64,000 bases of DNA from Margaritifera margaritifera. Taxonomy: Eukaryota > Mollusca > Bivalvia > Unionida > Margaritiferidae. Below the pieces are notes generated by a model. That model was not told the origin of the DNA. It saw only the letters and a list, made by a program, of their open reading frames with translations, and ran no database searches. The position numbers and the translations under genes were made by a program. The DNA lies in the NCBI GenBank assembly GCA_029931535.1, contig JAQPZY010001686.1:9769001-9833000 (forward strand). The letters run 5' to 3'. Numbering within the stretch: position 1 is the stretch's first letter; the number at the start of each line of letters is the position of its first letter. Below, one piece after another: positions 1 to 15,500 of the stretch.

Positions 1-3529
<3,529 letters not shown>

Positions 3530-3814
3530 ATGTATTCTCTCACTCTGAAACTACCCAGAATTACCAACAACTGTATGTAATATGGTTGAGAATATATTAA
3601 AACAGTTTAGGAAGCAGTTATTAAAAACAGCAATTTTCAAATAATAATTTCATCAAGATAAATTTCATGTCACAAATATTGTTTTTCAATACATTTTTCA
3701 ACAGCATGTAGCCCCAAATAAGTTTTCTTTGGACCAATGTCTAAATATTTTCTTTGTATGGTCCAAATGATTCCAGGATTGCTTCACCCATAGCAGAATA
3801 AGTCCACTAACATT

Positions 3815-5552
3815 CTCGGCCCATAACGAAATCGGACTACTCAAATCGGCCCATTACATACTTGGCCTATCGCTAGGTCAGTACATGATTGATATAATAG
3901 TAATGTGGATACAATGTCCTTTGTCAGCAGTCATTTCATATTACTTTTTTATCTTTATAGGTTTCTTTATGCTCAGTGCGTCTGTGTATGATTTTTAGTA
4001 TTCAGTTAAAGTAAAATTCATACAGGTTATGTAGGCATTCAGTACCGACTATTTCAGTAATGGGTGTAGTTTTCTAGAATTTGATTACACATACCTTTGA
4101 ATCATGATTATTTACTTTTTTTATCCTCATACATGTATATTCCTTGGAAGGTCATTATATACATTCGGTAAAATCAATGTTAAAGTACATGGACATTTTT
4201 GGATGAGGTCAACCTAAAGGTGTGATCCAGAACAGACAGGATTGAATGTCGCATGTTGTGATGTCACAATGAGAACTGCACGTGCTTTGAAAAAAAAAAT
4301 GTTTACTACCCTGTTATGAAATCATGAGAAGACCTTAGGTAAATTCTCCTTTTAAATTTGTTAAAAATTACTGAATAACCAGGAGAATTTTTAGCAAAAA
4401 CTTTATATTTTTAACATTTTCGTAAAAACAATAATGCATGCCCACGTTTAGAAAATTCTGGATCTGTGCCTGCCAAAGTTCAAAGGAAAAGGGTATTTAT
4501 TGCTGTATTTATTAGCTCCGTTTTATTAATCTTTTGCTAGGTGATAATCCTATCAAAACCGTCATGTGTTGATAAAAAAATGTAATAATTTTTGTTTCAT
4601 ATTGAATATAATCAACCAAAAGTTTTAATGAATGGTTTATAGAAGTTATACTGATGAATACAGTGTTTAGACGTACCGGATTTACAAGACCAAATGATAC
4701 CAGTGAAACTAGTTATCATTCAATTTACAAAATAAAGACAAAAGGTTTGAATTCTATTTGATCAAAGGCTGAATTTCAAGTAAGTTTTAAAATAGTTTTG
4801 TCTACATATTCAATTAAACAAAATTCATCATTGAGCAAAAAATATTGTAACTGTCATTATGAACGAAATTTGGGTACCAACAAATTATTGTAACATACCT
4901 GTATTACAAACTCTTTGTTGCCCCAAGTTACAGGAATCACAAGCAAGTGCATGTTGCTTTGAAGTTACAACTCTGGTACACTCGACACAGTGGTCAGTAC
5001 CCACTGATGCTTTGATATGATCATTAAATTTGGGGGGGGGGGGGCAGTATATATATCGGTTGATGCAAAGATTAAAGACCGATTCATGTTTTTTTTGTAT
5101 TTATAAATTGTATTTTTTACTTAAAACGCCCGTTTACAAAAGAAGGTCATGGTTTTTCTCTCTTTTTGATTTTAGAACAATCTTTTGCCTAATCCTTCAA
5201 CAAACAACAAACACACTCTACAATAGTTTATAGTATTGTTTGTTTACTTATTATGGTTAATCAAACCAGTAAGGTTTGCATAATCATTATGATTAACTAA
5301 TTACTTAGTAAATAACATGTTTATGATAAATAGTTATTGTTCAATAACAACAAGAGTTATGAAGCCATACAAGATCAAAGGTAAGGATCATACAAAAAAC
5401 TACAAACTTTGGGCCGCACCCAACATTGTTTGATATTATGGACCTACGGTGACGGTAATTATTATTTAACTAAATTTGTATGGACCGAATTTGTAATGGG
5501 CCGACTTTGTTAGGACCGACTCCGGAATGTACCGAGTATGTTATGGGCCGAG
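3815..5552. mobile_element. Fold-back-type DNA element with reiterated inverted termini
   Basis: The left end (3815-3873) carries about four tandem units of 13-16 bp beginning TCGG, such as TCGGCCCATAAC and TCGGCCCATTAC. The right end (5473-5552) carries the same kind of units in inverted orientation, seen on + as GTTATGGGCCGA and GTAATGGGCCGA. The two ends face each other about 1.6 kb apart. The interior is AT-rich, has no long open frame, and includes a G13 run at 5032-5044. This matches a non-autonomous DNA transposon of fold-back type, with TIRs built from short direct repeats. No clear target-site duplication was found, so the exact boundaries are uncertain. The superfamily is not identified. 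Confidence 0.6.
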
Positions 5553-5699
5553 ATATCCAGTCACCATCCAATATTGACTTTGGTTGCTGGATCTTAGTAG
5601 TGTACCCCAAAGATTTTTATCTTTTATAAAATATCTGCGTTCACTCCAGACAATCCAAAAACATAAGCAATTTTTGTCTGATTTAATCAATTATATCAC

Positions 5700-6447
5700 T
5701 ATCGTCGGTTTTATACAAAACGTTCGGTAACCGGTGCTAGCAACCTTTGATAACCATCGATTGCCTCAACTGGTTGACCCCAAAGGTCAAAGTCAGTCCC
5801 TCTTTTAAACGCAGAATGCCAAGATTCAATAGCTTTCTCTTCGTCTTCCAAGTCGTTCATCTCCCCACCATTATTGGATATAGAAGAGAAATGTAAATAT
5901 GCTATTTGTTTTCATTGGAGCTCTTCACTTCCTGATTGCCGACAGGTGCTCCCGTCAACCACTCTATTGTCATAACAAAACATAGTTTCTTACACACTTA
6001 AAAACGTCCCAAAATTGTATTATTAGCACAAAACAATAATTGTATAATATTATACATCAACTTGGAATTCAACATATGGGTTGTGGTAGATACTTGCTTT
6101 ACGACAATTCACTTTTTTTCCATTTTCGATCACTACGCGTGCGCAATGTGTAGAGTAATTGATTTCCTGTCGGGATTATGCGGAAGCAATACTGTGTAGT
6201 AAACAGTATTTATGTCGATAAACAACGTAGATTACACACTATGACAGCCCTGATGCTGTAACATGGACCTTCAAAATGTCAGCTAAGACACTTATTCATT
6301 GCTAGGTAGAATGGGAAAAGAACTGGAAAGGGAAAAGTTGAAGGTCATTGTGCTGAGGAGCCAGTCGAGTACAGCACCATGATTGTCTTTTCTTTCAAGA
6401 TTTGTGAAATAAAAACTTAAACTCTCCTCCTACAACTCTCGATAGGA
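5700..6447 (+). promoter_or_regulatory. Sos: Probable Sos promoter and 5' UTR
   Basis: This segment precedes the Sos start codon and is locally richer in GC and CpG than its surroundings. Visible sites are an NRF1-like TACGCGTGCGCA at 6134-6145 (10 of 12 consensus positions), an ETS-like ACTTCCTG near 5927, TTTCCTG near 6162, and GCGGAAGC near 6180. No TATA box is obvious. Several upstream ATGs occur from about 6240, including a short uORF that ends quickly, so the transcription start may lie 3' of them or an upstream intron may exist. An in-frame TAA at 6418-6420 closes the reading frame before the chosen start. Confidence 0.4.
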
Positions 6448-6549
6448 ATGTTTCCTACAAGCTCAAGCTCAGATAGCTTCTCGTACGACTTCTTTTCTGA
6501 GGAGAATAAACCGAAATGGAAAGGGATCTTCTTGCAAACATTAAATGTG
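6448..6549 (+). CDS. Sos: Sos exon 1 (start codon; residues 1-34)
   Basis: The ATG at 6448 follows an in-frame TAA at 6418 and has G at position -3. The peptide begins [10 protein letters not shown] and then carries [12 protein letters not shown], the conserved Sos N-terminal signature. The donor is GTAAGT at 6550. This short exon sits in a frame that no long ORF reveals; it was found by protein similarity. Joined in phase 0 to the exon at 29351, the junction aligns gap-free with fly Sos as I recall it. The next intron is 22.8 kb. Confidence 0.9.
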
Positions 6550-9500
6550 GTAAGTGGGCATTGACAGCTCGCATCAGCTGATAACTTCATTAGTCCACTG
6601 TTCACACCATGTATCATTATGGTGTGATAGTGACACGATGCACACCAGGGGTCTTTTATCAGTTGAAAGATACAGCTATTGGTACAATAGCCAAATGCTT
6701 TTCCTTTGATTATATAAATGCCATTTGACAGAGTTGACTTTGTAGGATGGATGACAAACTGAAGATGTTTACAATCTAACTACCTAACTACAATCTAACA
6801 TGTGACATGGAACAAAATCAGGGACATGCAACAAAACAATCTATGACAAGCTTGAACCATAGGATAAATCTATCATAGTGTAGGGTAAATTCTCATAAAG
6901 AACCAAAACAAATTGCTTTTTCTTTTCATTCTGCCTTTCGTTCAGAAGTTTACTTAACATTGATCGGATTTAGAATGATTTAAAAACATTTATGTTTCTG
7001 TAATCTGCCAAACAGAAGCACCTGGCATATGAAAAGAAGTGAGGAAAGACCCCAGCTAAAGAATCTTGTTTTCATTGAATGTGCTTTTAGGTTGTTGATG
7101 CTGTCCACTCAAAACAAAAGCAAACATCACTCAGGCTCTGGTAACTAAACACAGCTGTTGCTGATGTAATTTCTGTGCTAAATTATATATGCGCAGTGTT
7201 CATTCCAGAAGTGGAAAAAGTGGGGCACAGTGGCTCCTACCAGATCAAAAAGTGGGGTCAGTTAGAAAGCAACAGGAGTCACAAGTACAGTACATGCATC
7301 ATAGATTTAGGAAAATCCACCTTTCCATGGTGGAAATTATTCCATCCATGATTTTGTCAGTCACGGACTAGATATAGTGGTCATTGTGGATGTCTATGCC
7401 ATGATTGTTAGTGGATGGATTATATTTTATTGCAATATAATTATGTAGCAGTGGACATCCACTACATCACATGGAACTTACCTGTCGGCTGAGCTACAGC
7501 AGATAGCGCAGAATGCCCATTTTATGTTGTACACAATCACAATGCCATTTAATATTCAAAGACTCTCCCACTAAAACGCATTGACATGTGTGTATTGCAT
7601 GAAATGAAAAATAAATTTCCAAGCAAAGAATCCTATGAGAATATTTAGTTCATTCACAAAATATAAGAAGTTTAATGATACAATGATTTTAATAACTGTG
7701 GCAAAAAGAGAGAGAAGTTCTGCTAAATAAATCACATGTAAGTGTTAGTGCATTCATACGAGAAGAAAGGAGATGTTGAAGCAATATTGAACATGACTGC
7801 ATGGACTATTTATTCAGTTATTAAAATAAAGAATATGAGAAATGCTGTGATTTAAAAAAAAAATCCCCCAGTCGCTTTGAAATTGTTTGCTTAACATGTT
7901 CTCACACAATGAAATGAACCTAATGCTATCCAAGATACAACCTATAGAATAGCCTCTTTGTAGTACTTCTGCAACAAATATACATGTACATGCGACACAT
8001 TTTCTCAAGAACTGAGGAGCAAGATAGATCTGTGTTTACCTTTACCATAGACCTACTGTTTGTATGCAGACTCAACTAAGCACACACTCTATTCTTTTGC
8101 CAACAGCTCAGACAGATATGATTGCTGGTTGGTCATCTAATAAGTTTAATATTAGGAAATATAAGGGTGAAGGTGATGAAAAAGCATAATTACTTAAATA
8201 TTTTTGGTAGTAATTAAACTTGTATGCTTATTTTCAGTTGAAGAAGATACAACTTCATTTGGTACAGTACGTTCTTTCAGTCCACATGACACATACTACA
8301 AAACTGTTCCTGAATGTCAAGCAAATATTGTTTTATTATCAGTTTAGATACTAAATTGTTACATTTTGACCTGATTGTCCTTTTTAAGAAGTTGGCTTGA
8401 TCACAAATAAAACATTTTGTTGCCAAAGAACATGTACAAAATGTGTATTTAGATGGGGTTTAGTAATTAGGCCAACAATGTGAAATTACTGAAATGATGT
8501 CCATAATCTTCCCAACAGAGTTGACTCTTTGGGAACCAGAACTAGGTTTAAAATCACTTGAACAAACTGTGGACTCCAAAGTAGAATAAAAACCAATAAT
8601 ATATCAAGGTTAAATGCCTGAAGATATACATGTACACAGCACAGACAAAAGGGTAGGGCCAATTAGTCAGTAAGTGCTGATGGGAAAAAGTTTTTCCATA
8701 TTGCAGCAGTGGTTAATTTCTCTAGTTCATCCATGATATCATCATCTTTTGAAATTGAATGGAAATGCCTGCTATTATGCAAACTTATTTGTGAAATGAG
8801 TATCTGTGGTAGATACGATTGTATTTACTGTAAATAAATAGCCTCTAGTTTTTGTACGTCCGTTTTAGCTTCATAGCTTTTTTTTAACTTGTACTGTACA
8901 TGTATTACACATAAGTTGAACATGTCATATGTATCAATAATGCCTTGTATATTGCCTGAAATTGCTAAGCCACTAGTTTGCCAAGGCTATATAAATCTCT
9001 CTCTAATTGCATTGATATTAATATGTGGCTTCATATTTTTAATGCCTTTAAATAGGTATCCCTAGTAGAACTTCTTTATTATGAACTGGAGCTGAAGAGG
9101 TTTTGGCTTTATAGGTTGTAAATTCCAATTATGTCCTGTTTATTGTGAACCTTTTGTATTAATTTTGGGGTTATTGTCATTGTGTTGATTTTGATTATTG
9201 CAGCAATGCTGGCTCACTTGACTTTCAATGTATTCAATTTCTGAAGCTTTTAGTTCATTTATGTTAATTATGACAAAGTTGGACTTAGAACCAAAGTAGA
9301 AATAACTTGAAAATAAGAAAAGCACAATAATAGCTTGTTAATAACCCAATTAATTACATACATTCTTTTTTAAGATACAAAAAGCATTGCTAAGCAGCAA
9401 TTGACTTATATACTTTGAATAAAAGCAGTATCAAAAGTTTATTTATAAATTTTGTCAGTAGAGGAATTCCAAAATGAGGATAATGCAGCACATTTATGAA

Positions 9501-12500
9501 ATGCATAATCTCTAATGAACAGTGTCATTTTCTGATTTAATGAATAAAGCTTCTGGTTACATTGATTGAAAGTTATGATGCATAATCTCTCTATCTCATT
9601 TTTGCATATAATAAACTCATTTTATAACAAATATATATAAAATGCATTTTTTTTAGAAAGAAAGCCTTTTGTGTAGTAGAGCTTTCATTAAACATGTCAT
9701 AGCTATTTGCTGCTGTGTTTTTCAATACATATTACAGGTCCAAAGTTTGTTTTGCACAAACTTATATCTTATTAGTTTTATAATGTTTATTTTTGTGACA
9801 ACAAGAAACCTTTTTGATTCAGAAGTTAATTTGTCTTTTGAAACAGTGGTGCTCAAGAATAATGTTGCAGCTCGACACTTTTCAATATCTGCTAGGAACT
9901 GTGAGTACATGTACTTCCTGACTGACCGTTGATAATAAGCATAACAGCTGACTTCAGAGTAAGAATGTCACTCCTCAGTTGGTGTTTGATGATAGATTCA
10001 CGATAAAAAAGATACAAACAAAGTAATCTGTCCCATGAAAATCACTGTTAATGATATGAATGGCCACTGATAGAATGCAGCAAGTGTAGATGAATTCTGT
10101 GCATTTAAAAATTGTTATACTCTCAAATAATCAATGCCATTTTCTAAGTCTACAGATAAAGCTACAGAAGATCATTTTCTAGCATAGTTCTCATATCTTT
10201 TTTGTTTTATGTTAATATACAATGCCACGTTATTCTTACTGAATAAACTTGAGAAGGAATTATGACATGTTATTATATCCCATGTACTTCATCGTGCATG
10301 TATGCTATAAATAGTACAGTGTTCATTTGTAATTGCTATTGGTCATAATTATTAGTCTTGAAGTTTATGTTCATTTTCAAAAATTATTAATGTTGCATGT
10401 GTCTCTGACATTTATTCAGTTTGATAAATTTAAGTAAGCTGTGTACTTGATACAAACTTGTTTCCAATCTTATCTAAATGACAAATGCAATAAATGATAA
10501 CTATCTTACATGAACGTCATATGCGTTAGTGATAAGCTGGGGCTTTTAATTTTTTATTTGTATACTGCTTTCATTAACTTATTGTAAGGGGACCTTGAAA
10601 ATAGATTGGAAATTAAAGGGAAACTATGACAAATTAATAACCAGTACAGCAAGCACTTTTATGAAATATAATTTATTGAGAAAGAACATCGAAGTTACTG
10701 CTTGATGTAAATGTACTCGTGTGTATATGCAAATAGGTACATGTACATGTAGTCGATGAACTGGGACATATGTTGTAGCTAGGCAATATTTCTGATGTAT
10801 GTTCTGTCATGGACTTGGGTGGGAGGATATCCAAGAAATTTAAAATCTGGTATTTTTTATATGTTGCGCATGTTTGTCTGTACATATCCCTAGCTTGGGC
10901 TCTGATAAGTACTTAAGACAATGTTACTACTGCGTAGTTTGCACAATAAAGGTGTGAAATTGATGCCTGCCATGATCAGGTTTACAGCATCTGGGTTCCG
11001 GCCATCTGTTTGTTTAGTGTGTCGATTCGCAGGGTGATTGCAATAAAATTACCAAGGGATGCCCTAAAACCCACTATAGCGACAATAAAATCCATGATGG
11101 AGTTCGACTAGATTGAGTGGACATCCACTGTTTTTAGTGGACATCCACTAGATGTAGTGGACATCCACCATTCCTTGCGCCTAGTGTCCATGTCCACCAT
11201 ATTGAATGGGCAATCTGAAATCTGTAATGCGTGTACTGTACCCTTACCTGTATCTTGTTAATTCAAGAAATTGAAACACATCATTGTCATAGGAACTTGC
11301 AATGTGAATTTTTTAATTTCTGCAATAATTATTCACTTTTCCAGCATTATATGCTTTGAATCAGTCATTGTAGAGTTAGATTCCGTAGGGTTTTCTACAG
11401 TGTAATTGTCCACTAAAATAAAGGTGTCTGCTGTTCAGGTCATGGTTATTTTAATTGACAAGGATATTGTAGCAAACTGTGGTATAGTCTGTCTTAACAA
11501 CAGCTGATTCAAAGTATATAATGCATGAAAATGTAATATTTATTACAGAAATTAATAAATCCATGATCTGAGCACCTGTGATCATTATCAGCCTCAATTG
11601 TTGCGAATCATCTAAACTGTGATTTGAATTCCTTATGCTTGTGTAACCATTCCCCTCTAGAATTTATTTTGGACATTGGAGTCTGTTTTTTCCTACCTGT
11701 ACATTACTCATGAAATAAATGCAGCAGTGCTTTTGCTTGAGATTTCATCTTTTCTTCTTTACATTTTCTGTAATTGATCATGGATCGTGTATTCACAATT
11801 GGTGCCCAAGCTTATCAAAATCAATAAGACATTTCTGTCAGCCAATGAAATTGATCATCTTATGCTTCTCGCCAGTTAGTGCACTCTATTCAGTCTGCTT
11901 GGGCTGCACTCAATTCAGTCTAAAATCAACCTTGACGATCTTTTATCATTATTTTCTTGTTTTTTTATATATGCCCTACAAGTGCCATGGGAAGAACTTT
12001 ATTGTGCCAAAGATGAAAAATAAGGGTCATTTGTGCAAGGGCACATTCTAGAATGAACCCTGCATATGCATTGAGTAGAGATATAATTGTCAAGTGGTAT
12101 GGCACCTGTTATTGGTGTATTATTATGCAGAGTACGGTATGCACTTTTATGGGAGGTAGATTATTAATTGATCTAATTTAGTATGGGATAAGCTTACAAA
12201 TGCAAACAATGCTCAGGTGAAAAATATATATCTAAATGTACATATGGTATTACATATTTGAAATGCCTTCAAAAGTCAAGCGGACTAATAATTGTTATCT
12301 AGTGATAGACTAAAATTCTTTGAATTTAAAAAGATTGTGTGTGATAGTTACTGTATATACTTGCTTTTAAGTTGAGTCCAACTGCAAACTGCACAAACCC
12401 AGATCTGCCATTGCATAATGCATCAGAAAATCTGGGTCTATGCAGTTTGTTAGCAGTAATTGGTAGAACCAACAACATAGATCCTGATCTGTATCATAAT

Positions 12501-15500
12501 ACATTATTGTCCTGTATCAATAGTACATGTCTGTATCATGATACACTATTGTCCTGTATCAATAGTACATGTTTTATCATGATACATTATTGTCCTGTAT
12601 CAATAGTACATGTCTGTATCGTGATACATCATTGTCCTATATCAATAGTACATGTCTGTATCATGATACATCATTGTCCCATATCAATAGTACATGTCTG
12701 TATCATGATACATTATTGTCCTGTATAAATAGTACATGTATGTATCATGATACATTATTGTCCTGTATCAATAGTACATGTCTGTATCATGATACACTAT
12801 TGACCTGTATCAATAGTACATGTCTGTATCATGATACACTATTGTCCTGTATCAATAGTACATGTCTGTATCATGATACATTATTGTCCTGTATCAATAG
12901 TACATGTCTGTATCCTGATACACTATTGCAAGACTAAATGTTGCAATAATATTTAACTTCTGTTATAGACACTCCATTTTTCTGCATAAGATATCTGTCA
13001 GTGGCATTCTTTAATTCTATAACAGTGGCTGCTGATACAATAATATAGCTGTTAATTTATTCCACTCATTTACCACCTCTGGCTGAAGTAGTTTTTTTTT
13101 TATATATCGAACCCAATGAAAGTTTCCTTAATCTGAGGGATTGCCCTCTGGCGATATTTTCTTTGATTAAGTTGAAACAAATTGTCAGTCTTGATTCCAC
13201 TTATCCAGTTAGAATTATGTTAGATTTGACTTCAGTACACTTGTGCGGTCATTTGCTTTACTCCATCTTAATTCAGTCTTTATTGACTATGTACAAAATT
13301 TATAAATGCACTTTGATGCTGTCTGTTACCAAGTTAATTTCTACACAATAACTCATCCTGTCCACAATGTAAAGTTACCAGATTTTGTGAATGGCTTGCA
13401 CTTGGGGTAACGAAGAACCCTGTGTATATTGAAGTCGAAATGTCAAAAGTTCAAGTCACTGTGACTGAACAAAGAAATTGGTTTCTGCACATAAAGTTCA
13501 GTTTTTGACCATTTATCTTCACCAAAAGTTTGTGGCTGACTTACACATTGGGTAAAATAGAAGCCTGTTGATTTTGGGGTCAAAAGGTCAAAGGTCAGGG
13601 TTATTAATTGAAAGAAGAAAAATATTTATGTATGATAACTTCTAGACCAAGGACCTTGACCAAAGTTTGTGGAGGGCTATCACTTAGGGTATGGACGAGA
13701 CCCATTGATTTTGTGATGAAAAGGCAAGGTCACTGTGGCTTAGAGAAAAGTGCATTTTGTAAAACAACATTTGTGTCAGTAAGTTCATTGACCAAACTTT
13801 CTGGATGGCTTGCATTTAGGGTAATAAAGTAACCTATAGATTATGGGGTGTAAAGATCAGAGGTCATGATCATGGTAAGTCTAATAAGAAAATAATGCTT
13901 TTTGCACAGTAACTTCAGTTCAAGACACATACCTTCACCAAAGGTTGAGGTCATTAAGCCTCATCGGTCAATGATCTCCAGAATCAACCATACCCTCATA
14001 ATGCCAACATAGAGGACTATTAAACACAGGGTGGGCATATAATGTGCCATTCATGGTACTCTTGTTACAATAGTGTGCAATTACGAAGTAAAAAAATCCT
14101 CTTAGACATTTTCTCACATCTTTTTGTATGAAATTAAACTGTAAATTGGTTACTATTCTTTGAGAATCCTGTAAAATAATGGACATTTAGTGTATTTTGC
14201 AAACATTTTATTCATCTTCGGGACTTCTGCTCTGTGTTTTTTTTATACATCTACAAAATATGTGTATTTTTATGCCAATGGCATAATGGAAAATCATGTG
14301 TACACAAGCTGTTGGCTGCAGGTTGATTACAGCATTCTCCAATCACTATAGATGAGTGGAAGGGCAGTTGTGTTTTATGAGCACATTTCTGCTTTTATAA
14401 TTAAAATAATGTGAAAGACAATAATCCATGATTTTAATATGTGTCCAGTATTGGGCAGAGGAAGAGATTTGGGTTTCTTTGGTCTTTATCCATAGTCTTG
14501 TTTTATTTCTTATTTAATAAATTCTTGCTGTTTTCAGTCAATCTTGGGAGATCAAGGGCATGAAGGTTTTGTATTGCTTATGACAGATTTACCTGAAAGA
14601 AAAATTAATATTGTGTATCAGTTGTTTCATTGATGAACTCATAAATAAGGCTACAGTGTTTGCACATGAAACTGTCTTTGGTTTAATTTACTGCCTGTTA
14701 ACATTGACTAAATTGGTAAATGTGTAAACAAACATGCATGTGGTTGTTATTGATGCAGGAACTACTGTACCAGTTCCATTTAAATTATATATTTTCACAT
14801 CTTTAACATCAAATGTGGCAGCAGTAGGAAAAAGGCAGAAGTTGACGAGAATTGGTTGTAGCGCACACTCACAACATTACACGTCAGGTTAATTTAATGA
14901 TAGTGTTGAAAAAAGTTCTTCAAACTACGGTGTTTACATTTAAACAACATATTTGTTAACAGAACCTTAGATTAGTAATATTATATTTTAATGAAACAAT
15001 GTTTCAAGTTTTTAAGCCACTGCATAGTTTCTTAGTCATTGTAGATCCTAAGAAAAACATTCCATGCACGTTTGGAAGTACATCCATTTCCATTAAAAAA
15101 AATTTCATCATGTACATACATGTAACAGTAGGAAACATAATCACGACAATCCTAGGGATGTTTTATTGAAACTGTCAGATATATTAAACAAAGACATGCG
15201 TTACAAACTGAATCATGTCATATGAAACTGTCAGATATATTTAACAAAGACATGTCTTACAAAACTGAATCCTATTATAATAAGAGGCAAAAGACATACA
15301 ACAAATGAAACAATCGCAAGTTGAGGGAGATAAGACATGTGCATTATAATAGCTCTCAACTGTACTCCTAATGGGTAGATAGGGGAAAGGTTTTAGTTTC
15401 TAATCGTTTTCATTAAAGTGCATTGTTTCAGTAATTGTAAATCATGTACACTTTTAGAAGTGCCATCATCAGATATGAATGCAAATATGACCTTGGTGCT

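Noticed and set aside
11719..12051. 110-codon frame in intron 1
   Set aside because: Low-complexity aromatic and Leu-rich translation of AT-rich DNA; no similarity or splice context.
12372..12937. Two overlapping frames of about 120 codons with a 14-residue Cys-containing repeat
   Set aside because: They arise because the 42-bp minisatellite unit is a multiple of three; no start context, signal or similarity supports coding.
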